Assembly (NCBI RefSeq): GCF_002995805.1
Contig: NZ_PVXL01000046.1
Location: 186,001-250,000 of the forward strand
Source of the DNA: Neomoorella stamsii
Lineage (GTDB): Bacteria > Bacillota > DSM-521 > Neomoorellales > Neomoorellaceae
Direction of reading: 5' to 3'
Length of the DNA stretch: 64,000 nucleotides
In this document: in pieces, positions 44,369 to 54,028 of the stretch
Numbering within the stretch: the stretch's first letter is position 1
Layout of the letters: every line of letters begins with the position of its first letter
Position numbers and translations under genes: made by a program
The notes under the pieces: generated by a model
Database searches by the model: none
Told to the model about the DNA's origin: nothing
Seen by the model: the letters and a program-made list of their open reading frames with translations, nothing else

Positions 44369-45519
44369 AGGGAAATGTTTTCTAAAAGCCCTGTCACTGC
44401 CTGCAAGAACCTGGCCGCCAGGGCACCATCAATGACCCGGTGATCTACCGCCAGGGTGACTTTAGCTACCGGCCTGATCCTGATATCCCCTTCCTCGCTT
44501 ACTACTAGGCGCTTTTTGGTAGCGCCGACAGCCAGGATGGCGCTCTCGGGGGGATTAATAATGGTCGTAAACTCATCCACGCCGTACATGCCCAGGTTAC
44601 TAACAGTAAATGTTCCTCCCTCTACCTGATCGGCTATTAATTTGCCTTCCCGGGCCAGCTGCACCAGGTTGGTGCGTTCGGCGGCAATTTCCTGGAGAGA
44701 TTTCTTATCGGCGTTTTTTATTACCGGCACGATTAAACCTTTACCGGCATCTACGGCAATGCCCACATTCACTTCAGCATGCCGGAGGATTTCATCTCCC
44801 GCCAGGGTAACATTGATCGCCGGGTACTCGCGTAAGGCCCGGGACACGGCATAGACAAAGAAATCGGTCAGGGTTACTTTATAATTAAGCTCCTCCTTGA
44901 GCTTGAGGCAGGTTGCCATATCTATTTCTCTGGTAAAGTAAACATGGGGACGTTCCTGGGCGCTCCGGGATAACCGCTCGGCTATGATCTTCCTGATGCC
45001 TTCCAGGGGGATAGAATCCTTTTGTGCGGAGGTCGACTCCAGGTATTTCATTACATCTTCCTCAATAATCCGTCCATTTTCTCCGGAGGCCTCAATTTTG
45101 CTGAGGTCAACCCCTTTCTCCCGGGCCAATTTCTTCGCCCGAGGTGTGGCCAGGATAGGTTTATCTTTTGGTGCTGCTCCCGGTCTTTCTTCTTCAATCC
45201 CCGGCATTGCTGCCCCCCTTGCCTGGCCGGCGTTTGTTTGTACATTGTCGCCGCTACCTAATAACTCGCTGATATCTTCATCGGCCGATCCAATAATGGC
45301 CACGGGGGTAGTTACCGGCACCGTTTCACCTTCGGCAATGAGAATCTTCCGCAGGATACCTGCCTCCCTGGCTTCTACTTCCATGGTTACTTTATCGGTT
45401 TCAATTTCAAAGAGAATGTCGCCTTCAGCTACTTCTTCCCCCTCCTGCTTGCACCAGTTAACGATTTTTCCTTCTTCCATGGTAACACCGAGCTTGGGTA
45501 AAAGAACCATGGTAGCCAA
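44365..45519 (-). CDS. Dihydrolipoamide acyltransferase E2 of a 2-oxoacid/acetoin dehydrogenase
   Basis: A 384-residue protein with one lipoyl domain (lysine in ETDKVTMEVEA, residue about 43), a peripheral subunit-binding domain (TPRAKKLAREKGVDLSKIEA) and the catalytic domain with DHRVIDGALAARFL. The single lipoyl domain and overall length fit AcoC-type acetoin dehydrogenase E2. It transfers the acyl group made by E1 to CoA. No E3 gene is in the operon, so a shared dihydrolipoamide dehydrogenase elsewhere would be needed. Confidence 0.92.
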   Translation of the reverse strand: MATMVLLPKLGVTMEEGKIVNWCKQEGEEVAEGDILFEIETDKVTMEVEAREAGILRKILIAEGETVPVTTPVAIIGSADEDISELLGSGDNVQTNAGQARGAAMPGIEEERPGAAPKDKPILATPRAKKLAREKGVDLSKIEASGENGRIIEEDVMKYLESTSAQKDSIPLEGIRKIIAERLSRSAQERPHVYFTREIDMATCLKLKEELNYKVTLTDFFVYAVSRALREYPAINVTLAGDEILRHAEVNVGIAVDAGKGLIVPVIKNADKKSLQEIAAERTNLVQLAREGKLIADQVEGGTFTVSNLGMYGVDEFTTIINPPESAILAVGATKKRLVVSEEGDIRIRPVAKVTLAVDHRVIDGALAARFLQAVTGLLENISL

Positions 45520-45551
45520 AGTTGTTACGCCTCCTCTTGCTTCTAAAATGC

Positions 45552-46523
45552 TTACTTCAGGGATTTCCGCACCGCAGCTTCAATATCTTCTTCCAAAGGT
45601 ATGGCCAGCTTCTCCAGGTTGCGGTTATAGGGGATGGGCACATCATGACCAGCCACCCGCTGCGGGGGAGCGTTCAAGTAGTCAAAAGCCTGTTCCATGA
45701 CCAGGGCGATAATCTCGCCGGCCATCCCGTAAGTCCGCGGTGCTTCGTGGACTACTATCAGGCGGCCTGTTTTTTTAACGGATGCCACAATTAACTCCGT
45801 ATCAAGGGGTCTTATAGTCCGCGGGTCGATTACTTCGACGCTTATGCCCTCCCGGGCTAACTTTTCGGCTACAGCAAGGGACCTTTCTACCATCACCCCG
45901 GTGGCCACTACCGTAACATCTTCACCACTACGCTTGATATCGCCTTTACCGATAGGGATAGTATACTCTTGCTCCGGCACTTCGCCTTTTTTAAAATACA
46001 GGACGCGGGGTTCCAGGAAGACCACAGGATTATAATCATTGATAGCCGCTTTAAGCAAGCCTTTTGCATCATAAGGTGTAGAAGGCATAATCACCTTTAA
46101 ACCCGGGATATGGGCATAGAGTACCTCCAGGCTCTGGGAGTGCTGGGCCGCCTGCTGGCGCCCGGAACCGCTGGACATGCGGAAGACTACCGGTATAGTT
46201 GCCTGGCCGCCAAACATGTAGCGGCTCTTGGCGGCGGAATTAATTATCTGGTCCATAGCGATAAAGCTGAAATCAGAAAACATGAATTCGGCTACGGCCT
46301 TGGTCCCGGAAAGGGCGGCTCCATAGGCTGCTCCTGCTATGGCGGACTCAGAAATAGGGGTATCCAGGACCCGGCCGGGAAATTCTTCCATTAACCCCTT
46401 GGTGCACGTAAAGGCACCGCCACGCAATCCTATCTCTTCCCCCAGGATGAACATATTTGGATCTTTGCGCATCTCTTCCCGCAAAGCTTCATTAATGGCT
46501 TCGGCCATGGTAATCTGTCGCAT
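45552..46523 (-). CDS. 2-oxoacid/acetoin dehydrogenase E1 beta subunit
   Basis: A 323-residue transketolase-like protein: MAEAINEALREEMRKDP, GEEIGLRGGAFTCTKGL, TPISESAIAGAAYGAA, then a C-terminal domain GKGDIKRSGEDVTVVATGVM. It pairs with the alpha subunit just upstream to form the thiamine-diphosphate E1 heterotetramer. AcoB of acetoin dehydrogenase is the likeliest type, although PdhB or branched-chain E1 is possible. Confidence 0.92.
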   Translation of the reverse strand: MRQITMAEAINEALREEMRKDPNMFILGEEIGLRGGAFTCTKGLMEEFPGRVLDTPISESAIAGAAYGAALSGTKAVAEFMFSDFSFIAMDQIINSAAKSRYMFGGQATIPVVFRMSSGSGRQQAAQHSQSLEVLYAHIPGLKVIMPSTPYDAKGLLKAAINDYNPVVFLEPRVLYFKKGEVPEQEYTIPIGKGDIKRSGEDVTVVATGVMVERSLAVAEKLAREGISVEVIDPRTIRPLDTELIVASVKKTGRLIVVHEAPRTYGMAGEIIALVMEQAFDYLNAPPQRVAGHDVPIPYNRNLEKLAIPLEEDIEAAVRKSLK

Positions 46524-46548
46524 TATTGTCTACGACCCCTTCCCCCAT

Positions 46549-47526
46549 TTATTTTTCAAAGTAAACGTCTGTGAATAGATCGGCAGGTTCCGGCTCCGGA
46601 CTGGCCAGGGCATAATCCAGGGCTTCAGCAATGGCTTTCCCGGCAGCAGCCTTTAACCCATCAATCTCCTCCTGGCGGCAAAGTTTATTTGCCAGCAGGT
46701 ATTTTTCCAGGAATAAAATCGGGTCCTTTTCCTTCCACCTTTCCAGTTCTCCCGGCGGCCGGTAATTGCAGGGGTCGCCTACATAATGGCCATACCAGCG
46801 GTAGGTAACTGCTTCAATCAGGGTCGGGCCATCACCCTGGCGGGCACGTTCGACTGCTTCCCCTACAGTCTTGTAGACTTCGAAGATATTGTTACCATCA
46901 ATTGTCACGCCGGGCATGCCATAACTGCCGGCTCTAACGGATATCTTGTCAATTTTAGTCGAACGAGCGAATGAGGTACTGACCGCATAACCATTATTTT
47001 CGCAGATAAAGACTACCGGCAGACTGTACAAGGCAGCCATATTCAAGGATTCATGAAAACTCCCGGTATTGGCGGCACCATCACCGAAGAAATTTACGCA
47101 TACGTTTTTCTGTCCCCGGATCTTAAACGAGAGGGCCGAACCGACGGCAATGCCGCAGCCTGCGCCGACTATACCCTGCGCCCCCAGGACGCCCACAGAC
47201 ATATCGACGATATGCTGGGAACCGCCTTTACCCTTGCAGAGGCCATTCTTGCGAGCCAGGAGCTCGGCCATCATACCTTTCAAGTCGGCCCCTTTGGCAA
47301 TACAATGACCGTGACCACGGTGGCTGGTGACAATGGTATCCTCCCGCTTTAAATTAGCGCAGGCACCGACGGCAATTGCTTCTTCACCAACGCTGACATG
47401 CATACCACCGTAAGCCAGGTTTTTCTGGTATAAATCAAGCAAATTCTCCTCAAAATTACGGATAATCCACATGTCATAATACATTTTTGTTAGTTGCTCT
47501 TTTGACAAAGATGTTGTCGCGTCCAC
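46549..47526 (-). CDS. 2-oxoacid/acetoin dehydrogenase E1 alpha subunit
   Basis: A 325-residue protein with the thiamine-diphosphate motif GDGAANTGSFHESLNMAAL ending in ENN. It also has HRGHGHCIAKGADLKGMMAE and the C-terminal RWYGHYVGDPCNYR, as in AcoA. It decarboxylates or cleaves a 2-oxoacid or acetoin and passes the two-carbon unit to E2. First of the alpha-beta-E2 set, 24 nt after the alcohol dehydrogenase gene. Confidence 0.93.
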   Translation of the reverse strand: MDATTSLSKEQLTKMYYDMWIIRNFEENLLDLYQKNLAYGGMHVSVGEEAIAVGACANLKREDTIVTSHRGHGHCIAKGADLKGMMAELLARKNGLCKGKGGSQHIVDMSVGVLGAQGIVGAGCGIAVGSALSFKIRGQKNVCVNFFGDGAANTGSFHESLNMAALYSLPVVFICENNGYAVSTSFARSTKIDKISVRAGSYGMPGVTIDGNNIFEVYKTVGEAVERARQGDGPTLIEAVTYRWYGHYVGDPCNYRPPGELERWKEKDPILFLEKYLLANKLCRQEEIDGLKAAAGKAIAEALDYALASPEPEPADLFTDVYFEK

Positions 47527-47550
47527 TTTTATGCCCCCTCAAAAAATGAA

Positions 47551-48744
47551 TTAAAACGCCGCCTTCAGTATTTCAATCAGATTCGCTTCGGTCACTCGCC
47601 GCGGGTTACCCCTGACCAACCGCTCGATCTTTATGGTTTCCGCGGCAATAGCAGGTAGCTCTTCCTCTTTTATACCTATTTCCCGCAGGCGGGTGGCGAT
47701 GCCGATATCTTCCTGTAACTTCTTTATAGCTGCCACACCCCTGCCGGCCGCTTCTATTGCAGAGAGGCCGGCTACGCTTTCCCCGAAAAGTTCAGCAATG
47801 CGCTTCAGTTTAAGCGGGCAGGCCGTTGAATTAAAACTCACCACATACGGCAACATCAAGCCAATCAAACAACCATGGGAAGCGTGAGTGCGTTTTGCCA
47901 GGGGGAAACTAAATGCGTGAACCAGGCCCAGGCCTGAATTGCCAAAGGCCATCCCGGCGATTAAACTTGCTAAAGACATGTTGTATCTAGCTTCTTCATT
48001 TTGCCCCTGGAAAACTGCCAGGCGCAGGTTACCGGCTATCAGGCCGATTGCTTTTTCTGCCAGGACCTCGGTTAATTCGGTCGAACCGCCGAAGATATAA
48101 TCTTTGTCCGGGGGCAGGTATTTACTAGATACAGCTATATAAGACTCCACGGCATGGCCAAGGGCATCTATGCCGGTTTCCGCTGTTACCCGCGGGGGCA
48201 TGCTTAAGGTCAATAAGGGATCAACTATGGCCACCCAGGGGCGGATATTATTGTCAGTTATACCACCTTTCAAGCCCCTTTCTTCGTCTTCCAGGACCGA
48301 CACCGGGGTAACCTCTGAACCTGTCCCGGCTGTAGTTGGAATGGCGATAATAGGAATGGTCCGGCCCGGCACCTTGTTTTCGTCAAAGTAATCAGCCGGG
48401 TTGCCGCCAAAGGTAGCCAGGATAGCGGCGGCTTTGGCAACGTCTATGGAACTGCCGCCACCCAGGCCGATGGTTGCGTCACAGCCTTGCTCTTTCAAAA
48501 CGGCAGCCGCGGCTATAGCTGTCGCCGTTGTTGGTTCCGGTATACCGTTATCCCAAAAAACATAATCAAACCCTGCCAGTACCTCTTTTATCCTTAACCC
48601 TATTCTTGAGCCGCCGATATTTTTATCCGTAACAATAAAAGGCTTGTTGACTTTTAATTTCTTTAAACACGACGGCAACTCGGTCAAAGTATCTGGTCCA
48701 AAAATAACCTGCCCGGCAATAGAATACTTCCACACATTACGCAT
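47551..48744 (-). CDS. Iron-containing alcohol dehydrogenase
   Basis: About 397 residues from ATG 48742-48744 (MRNVWKYSIAGQVIFGPDTL), with GGGGGTT upstream; the frame open to 48840 would overlap the previous gene. NAD-binding GGGSSIDVAKAAA, metal-binding DALGHAVESYIA and HAFSFPLAKRTHASHG are intact. The family covers butanol, 1,2-propanediol and sugar alcohol dehydrogenases. In this operon it may reduce or oxidise the aldehyde or hydroxyacid intermediate. Substrate unknown. Confidence 0.92.
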   Translation of the reverse strand: MRNVWKYSIAGQVIFGPDTLTELPSCLKKLKVNKPFIVTDKNIGGSRIGLRIKEVLAGFDYVFWDNGIPEPTTATAIAAAAVLKEQGCDATIGLGGGSSIDVAKAAAILATFGGNPADYFDENKVPGRTIPIIAIPTTAGTGSEVTPVSVLEDEERGLKGGITDNNIRPWVAIVDPLLTLSMPPRVTAETGIDALGHAVESYIAVSSKYLPPDKDYIFGGSTELTEVLAEKAIGLIAGNLRLAVFQGQNEEARYNMSLASLIAGMAFGNSGLGLVHAFSFPLAKRTHASHGCLIGLMLPYVVSFNSTACPLKLKRIAELFGESVAGLSAIEAAGRGVAAIKKLQEDIGIATRLREIGIKEEELPAIAAETIKIERLVRGNPRRVTEANLIEILKAAF

Positions 48745-48797
48745 AATACTGCAACCCCCAATGTAATTTTTATATTTATCGCCGCAGGCGATAAAAG

Positions 48798-49931
48798 CTA
48801 GATTATGTTCTGATAAACTTTCCTGGCTGTTTGTAACCACAAGAGTACCTTCTCCAGGGTATCATGGTCTCCCTCGTAGAGAGCGTCAGCCCAAATTTCC
48901 AGTTTCCTCCCGGGTGCAGCTTCTAATATGGCTTTTATTTTTTCAGCCATTATTTCCTGTGGAGCGATCAACACATCATTTACCGGGTGCATGCAACACT
49001 GAAACTTTGTTTCAGGGTTAAAAATATTGTGAGCTTCTGCTATATCAGTAGCACTGCTGATATGCATTAGCCGGGGTTTCAGTTCTTTAAGCCGCCGGAG
49101 GAAGGGGGTCAAGTTGCCGCAGCTGTGATAATACCTTGTGCCCCCATAAAAATCATTAAGGTCCTTTTCATAGGGGTAAATAAAATTCTCATATATATCC
49201 AGGGAAAATAGATTCCCATCGACTTCATCGTTAAAAAGTTCAGAGTTGGCCACATTACGGTAAACAACATATTGCCATTCATAAGCCGTATCTTTTATAT
49301 CAATGCCTAAAAAACGGCAGCGAGCTTTCTCCCATTCTTTACGGCTGTGGGTTATAAAAGCCAACAGGTCATGAACAAAAGCCGGATCATCAATTAAATC
49401 TAAATAAAGATTGGTAAAACCGCGGAGCATGCAGGCCACACTCCAGGGGCCCCGTGCCCAGCCCGGAAATCTGATTTCCACCTGGCCCCCCGTTAATTTT
49501 TGCATTTCTTCGTAATCCCTGTGGATCCGAGGCATTAAACCGCTGTGATAGAAATCAGGTATTTTCAGGCGGCTTAAATCAGAGCGATTTGCAAGCCCAG
49601 GGTCCCCGTACCAGGGATCGGATTCCGCCATAAATACGGGCTGCATACCAAACAGTGAAGGCTCTAATGCTACGCCATAATCAATACCGATAATTGGTTC
49701 GATGATAGTATCATCAGGTATTTCGTCATGCCAGAAAAGTTTCCATTTTATCTGGCTTTCCAAAGCAACTTTCGGATCGTTGAAGTAATCTAGAAGATTA
49801 AACCCCAGCAGGCGCCCCCAGACGCTGCGCCCCAGGCCGACATGGAAAGTAACAGGTGCTTGAGCAATTCGTAACCGTTCATTGCGTGAAGAATTTCTTA
49901 AGCCAATAAACTTATCAATGAAGGTTTGCAT
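48798..49931 (-). CDS. UroD/MtaA-fold protein, copy 2 (putative methyltransferase)
   Basis: A 377-residue paralog of copy 1. It shares the HxC motif (YYHSCGNLTPFLRRL), LRGFTNLYLDLIDD and FNDEVDGN, with cysteines in FQCCMHPVND. Two paralogs of the same subgroup in one operon may form a heterodimer or act on two positions (inference). It follows the TRAP large-permease gene by 14 nt. Whether it transfers methyl groups is unproven. Confidence 0.82.
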   Translation of the reverse strand: MQTFIDKFIGLRNSSRNERLRIAQAPVTFHVGLGRSVWGRLLGFNLLDYFNDPKVALESQIKWKLFWHDEIPDDTIIEPIIGIDYGVALEPSLFGMQPVFMAESDPWYGDPGLANRSDLSRLKIPDFYHSGLMPRIHRDYEEMQKLTGGQVEIRFPGWARGPWSVACMLRGFTNLYLDLIDDPAFVHDLLAFITHSRKEWEKARCRFLGIDIKDTAYEWQYVVYRNVANSELFNDEVDGNLFSLDIYENFIYPYEKDLNDFYGGTRYYHSCGNLTPFLRRLKELKPRLMHISSATDIAEAHNIFNPETKFQCCMHPVNDVLIAPQEIMAEKIKAILEAAPGRKLEIWADALYEGDHDTLEKVLLWLQTARKVYQNII

Positions 49932-49945
49932 TTTAAGCCTCCTTT

Positions 49946-51223
49946 TTATTTAACAAAAGCCAGGCCGGGCAACCATTTTGCCAGGGCTGGAAAATATGCT
50001 GTTAATAAGATTACTCCCCAGGGCACAAGGGCGAAGGGCAATAAATATCTGAGCGTTTCTCTCATAGTAGTTCTGGCAATAGCCGAAGTGATAAAAAGTT
50101 GTACACCCACAGGTGGTGTAATACCTCCTAAAACCAGGCACATGGCAATTATGGTCGCAAAATGAATGGGATCATAAGCAAATTGATTCCCTATGGAAAA
50201 AAGAACAGGTATCAAAATGATGGCTGCCGCGATGGTTTCCACAAAACACCCGACTACAAACAAGAAGGCAATAATTAATAACATTACAATGTCAGGATTA
50301 TTTGATAAAGAGAGGAGCCAGCTAGTAGCTATTTCCGGAAACTGTTCGTTGGCCAAAATCCAGCCGAAGATAGCTGCACCGGCCACAATAATCATTACCA
50401 TACTGGTAGTCATGGCTGCCTTCATAAAAATGCGAGGTATATCTTTTAAAGAATACTCGCGGTAAATAAAGTAACCTACTACAAACGAATATACTGCCAC
50501 AATAACTCCGGCTTCGGTTGCCGTAAATACGCCCCCTAAAATACCGCCCACGACGATAATTGGAGCAATAAGGGCCCAGATGGCCTCAATAAAACTTTGA
50601 CCCAGTTCTCTCCACTCAAATTTGCCGGTTGCAATAATATTTAATTTTTTAGCCTGCCAGTAGTTAACTACCATTAAACCCAGGGCAATTAATATACCAG
50701 GAATAGCCCCCGCCAAAAACAGCTTGCCAATTGATAATCCCGTAATTGAGCCATAAATGATCATAATTAAACTCGGAGGAATAATTGGTCCTAAAGAGCC
50801 AGCACAGGCCTGCAAGCTGGCAACATAACCCTTGGGATAACCTGCCTTCACCATTGACGGGATAAGAATTGAACCGATGGCCGCCGTATCCGCCGAAGCC
50901 GACCCGGAAATCCCGGCGAAAATTGTACTAGCCACCACACAGGACATACCCAGGCCACCGCGGATAAAACCTACCAGCGCCTGGGCGAAGCGGACCAACC
51001 GGCGTGAGATACCACCGCTATCCATTAATTCACCAGCTAACATAAAAAAGGGTATAGCCATTAAAGAGAAGGAATCTATGGAAGTAATCATTCGTTGTAC
51101 TGTAATTGAAATTGGAACTGAAGAAAACATTAAAGCTATCACCGAGGAAATTGCCATGCTAAAAGCAATAGGAACCCCTAAAATTAATAAGACAAGAAAA
51201 CTTATAAATAAGGCAGTTAACAT
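49946..51223 (-). CDS. TRAP transporter large permease DctM/SiaM type
   Basis: A 425-residue protein of about 12 helices (LTALFISFLVLLILGVPIAF first) with the DctM loop GSLGPIIPPSLIMIIYGSIT. It carries the sodium-driven transport step. It starts 3 nt after dctQ, and together with dctP completes a three-part TRAP system. Confidence 0.96.
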   Translation of the reverse strand: MLTALFISFLVLLILGVPIAFSMAISSVIALMFSSVPISITVQRMITSIDSFSLMAIPFFMLAGELMDSGGISRRLVRFAQALVGFIRGGLGMSCVVASTIFAGISGSASADTAAIGSILIPSMVKAGYPKGYVASLQACAGSLGPIIPPSLIMIIYGSITGLSIGKLFLAGAIPGILIALGLMVVNYWQAKKLNIIATGKFEWRELGQSFIEAIWALIAPIIVVGGILGGVFTATEAGVIVAVYSFVVGYFIYREYSLKDIPRIFMKAAMTTSMVMIIVAGAAIFGWILANEQFPEIATSWLLSLSNNPDIVMLLIIAFLFVVGCFVETIAAAIILIPVLFSIGNQFAYDPIHFATIIAMCLVLGGITPPVGVQLFITSAIARTTMRETLRYLLPFALVPWGVILLTAYFPALAKWLPGLAFVK

Positions 51224-51226
51224 ATA

Positions 51227-51712
51227 TTAATCAACCTGCCCTTCAGTACTGGCGGTTTCATTTTTATACCAGATTCGATAGATATCCAATAGGCTATAGA
51301 TACCCATAAGAGCTGCACCCACGGGCACTGAAGCGTATATATAAGCCATCGGGATGCCTAAAGCCGAAGAATATTGCATCCATAAAGTCGGTAAAATAGC
51401 CAGCCCTTCCCGGAGAAGGATTAGCATTAAACCTATAATTAAAACATCATTTATAGTTAAGATAACTTTTTTAGGAAGGCCTTTAAAATTACTAATTAAA
51501 AGATCAACACCAATATGGGTCCGCTTTTGTATGCATAGAGCCGAACCCAGAAAGACCAGCCAGATAAACATATACCGGCTTATCTCTTCAGCCCAAGTTA
51601 AGGAGTTATTGAGAACGTAGCGAAAGAATACCTGCAGGAACGAAATTGATACAAAAGATACAAATAAAAGAAACTGGATAGTATCAATAATGGAGGTGAT
51701 CTTTTTTAGCAT
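51227..51712 (-). CDS. TRAP transporter small permease DctQ type
   Basis: A 161-residue protein with four helices. Family motif LTWAEEISRYMFIWLVFLGS is intact. Partner of the large permease. Codon use and AT content are a little higher in this TRAP-UroD stretch than in the flanking genes. Confidence 0.95.
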   Translation of the reverse strand: MLKKITSIIDTIQFLLFVSFVSISFLQVFFRYVLNNSLTWAEEISRYMFIWLVFLGSALCIQKRTHIGVDLLISNFKGLPKKVILTINDVLIIGLMLILLREGLAILPTLWMQYSSALGIPMAYIYASVPVGAALMGIYSLLDIYRIWYKNETASTEGQVD

Positions 51713-51777
51713 TAGATTTCTCCTCTCACTGGAAGGGGAGCTTTTCGGCTCCCCTTCCCATCAATTCTCAAAATAGT

Positions 51778-52821
51778 TTATTTCCCGGCTTCAACGATCT
51801 TTTGGATAAGATCATTGGCTCCCACCTTATCGCCATATTCTTTCCACAGGGGTTGGACGGCCTTTTGAAATTCATCTTTATTTACTTCAATAACTTTCAT
51901 GCCCTTTTCTACTAATTTTTGACCATATTGGCTATCAAGTTCCTCGGCCAATTTGCGGCCATAAGCGCTTGCTTCTTTAGCTGCGTCGGCAATTATCTTT
52001 TGTTCCTCAGGTGATAACTTTTGCCATGTCTTTTCACTGATGTTTATAGAAAGAACAGTATACAGGTGTCCCGTTTTAACTATATACTTCGTTACTTCAT
52101 ACATTTTATTAGTGAAGGTTGCTTCATTAGGTTGTTCAAAACCTTCCACTACTTTAGTCTGTAAAGAAGTATATACCTCCCCCCACGGTATTACCGTCGG
52201 ATTAGCGCCCAGAAGCTGGAAAGTCTTCACGTAAACCGGGGCCTCGGGTACCCTAATTTTCATGCCCTTTAAATCTTGTAAATTACGGATTTCCTTGTTC
52301 ACAAAAAGGTTCCGGAACCCTGAATCCATCCAGCCGAGGGAGCGAATACCTTTGCTTAACAGGCCTTGTTGTAGCGTTTTTCCGACTTCACCGTCTTCAA
52401 CATTGCGGACATGCTCATAGCTTTTCCATAAATAAGGCAAGTCACAAATTCCCCATTTAGGGTCAAAATTAGATAATAACCCGGCATCATTAATACTCAT
52501 ATCAATGGTCCCCAATTGCATGCCCTCCACCAGGGCGCGTTGATCACCAATGGTACCATTGGGAAAAACTTTAATCTCTATTTTCCCGTTAGATTTCTGG
52601 GCTACTAACTCCGCTAATTTTTGGCCCGTCTTCGTTACGGAATGTTCATCGGGTAGATGAGTACCCAGGCGCAATACCTTCTTTTCTGTCGTACCAGAGT
52701 TAGTTTGCTGGGTTTTGTTTTCAGCTGTTTGTTTCTCTGGTGTCTTGCCACCTGTACCGCAACCAGCAACTAAAAAGATCAAGCTTGCCATTAATAACCC
52801 GGCCCAAAACTTTTTTGTCAT
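51778..52821 (-). CDS. TRAP transporter substrate-binding lipoprotein DctP type
   Basis: About 347 residues from ATG 52819-52821 (MTKKFWAGLLMASLIFLVAG), with AGGAGG 9 nt upstream. The lipobox LVAGC gives a lipid-anchored receptor. Family motifs: LRLGTHLPDEHSVTKTG, GIRSLGWMDSGFRNLFVNKE and the anion-binding Arg of MKIRVPEAPVYVK. The arginine signals a carboxylate ligand, which fits a sugar acid or hydroxyacid. Exact ligand unknown. Confidence 0.95.
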   Translation of the reverse strand: MTKKFWAGLLMASLIFLVAGCGTGGKTPEKQTAENKTQQTNSGTTEKKVLRLGTHLPDEHSVTKTGQKLAELVAQKSNGKIEIKVFPNGTIGDQRALVEGMQLGTIDMSINDAGLLSNFDPKWGICDLPYLWKSYEHVRNVEDGEVGKTLQQGLLSKGIRSLGWMDSGFRNLFVNKEIRNLQDLKGMKIRVPEAPVYVKTFQLLGANPTVIPWGEVYTSLQTKVVEGFEQPNEATFTNKMYEVTKYIVKTGHLYTVLSINISEKTWQKLSPEEQKIIADAAKEASAYGRKLAEELDSQYGQKLVEKGMKVIEVNKDEFQKAVQPLWKEYGDKVGANDLIQKIVEAGK

Positions 52822-52929
52822 AACTTTCAACCTCCTATCCCATATTTTTAAAGCTCTCAACCATTTTTGCAACCTCGCTTACTCTTTTTATATTCACATA
52901 ATATATTTGCCCCGAACTTTATTCACCTC

Positions 52930-53994
52930 CTATATCCTGTCATCCCTTGCATGGATTTCATTTGCCACATTAATGATTATTTTTATCCTTTCAAGACCAG
53001 TTTCCGGTGCCATACCTCCAGCGGTAGAAAGCCATAAACCTCCTCCCTGACCAGCAGTTTTAATCATAGTTTTACATCGATGGCGTAATTCTTCTTCCGA
53101 TGCCTGGAGCAGGTCAACTATGGGGTGCAAATTGCCCATGACACACTTTTTTAATCTAGTTTTGCTTTGCGAGAGATCATGTTTGGGGCCGATATGACAA
53201 ACATTACAGGGTAGCTCAGAGATTAAATCAAGCAAATGGGGGTAATTATTCTCGTTATGGTATAACCTGATCTCTGCTTCTTTTACGAATTCAAAGACCT
53301 CGTAGAGATAGGGATGGACAAATTGGGCATATATCTGGTAATTAAGCATGCCGGGCAGGTGATCCCATACATAGATGCGCCGGGGTGGGCCTACGATTTC
53401 AATTTGAGCCCGGAGATATGCTTTAATAAAATCTGTTACTTTACGCAATAACTCATGGATTAATTCCGGAAAATCATAAATCCCGTAAAAAAATTTTTCA
53501 TAACCGAGCATCAGGGCTGCTATTTCACCGGGACCCCCGCAGAAGAGATGGCCGTCCATAAAGCCGTACTTTTTTCGCAGTTTATCAGGAAGATGCTGTT
53601 GAAAATATTTAAGGTATTCCAGATTTTTAGCTGTAAACTCGGCTTTCCTGGGATCGGGAGGTTGAAAACGGGCTATCTCCTTTACATCACGCAAAACCGG
53701 CTCGTGCAAATATGGTGGCGCATCTTTGGAAAAAACTATCCTGGCACCCATTCCTCCCAATTCTGCCACAGCACCAAAATCCGGCCAGATGCCGGGAAAA
53801 GTAAAAACGTCAGCTATTTGTTCATAAAACCATATTTGAGCATCTAACATCGTTGCAGCATCTGCGTAATACTCTTCATCCGGGACACCTGCTAAACGAG
53901 CATAAATGGCTCCCACTAGCGGTAATACTACAGGGACATGGTCAACTTCTTCAAATCTTACCGCTCGTAATGCTTTTTCATAAGCGCCCATCAT
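52930..53994 (-). CDS. UroD-fold protein, copy 3, divergent metal motif
   Basis: A 354-residue protein of the UroD superfamily (YEKALRAVRFEEVDHVPVVL at the start, GGLWLSTAGGMAPETGL near the end). Where copies 1 and 2 and MtaA have HxC, this one has RLYHNENNYPHLLDLI, that is His-x-Glu. The MtaA-type GCGIP is GGMAP here. So it lacks both typical zinc cysteines, though Glu could still bind a metal. It is more distant from copies 1 and 2 than they are from each other. It lies between the PdxA-like and dctP genes. Confidence 0.82.
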   Translation of the reverse strand: MMGAYEKALRAVRFEEVDHVPVVLPLVGAIYARLAGVPDEEYYADAATMLDAQIWFYEQIADVFTFPGIWPDFGAVAELGGMGARIVFSKDAPPYLHEPVLRDVKEIARFQPPDPRKAEFTAKNLEYLKYFQQHLPDKLRKKYGFMDGHLFCGGPGEIAALMLGYEKFFYGIYDFPELIHELLRKVTDFIKAYLRAQIEIVGPPRRIYVWDHLPGMLNYQIYAQFVHPYLYEVFEFVKEAEIRLYHNENNYPHLLDLISELPCNVCHIGPKHDLSQSKTRLKKCVMGNLHPIVDLLQASEEELRHRCKTMIKTAGQGGGLWLSTAGGMAPETGLERIKIIINVANEIHARDDRI

Positions 53995-54028
53995 TTCACC
54001 TTTTTTCTACGCTGAAATTAATTTATTT

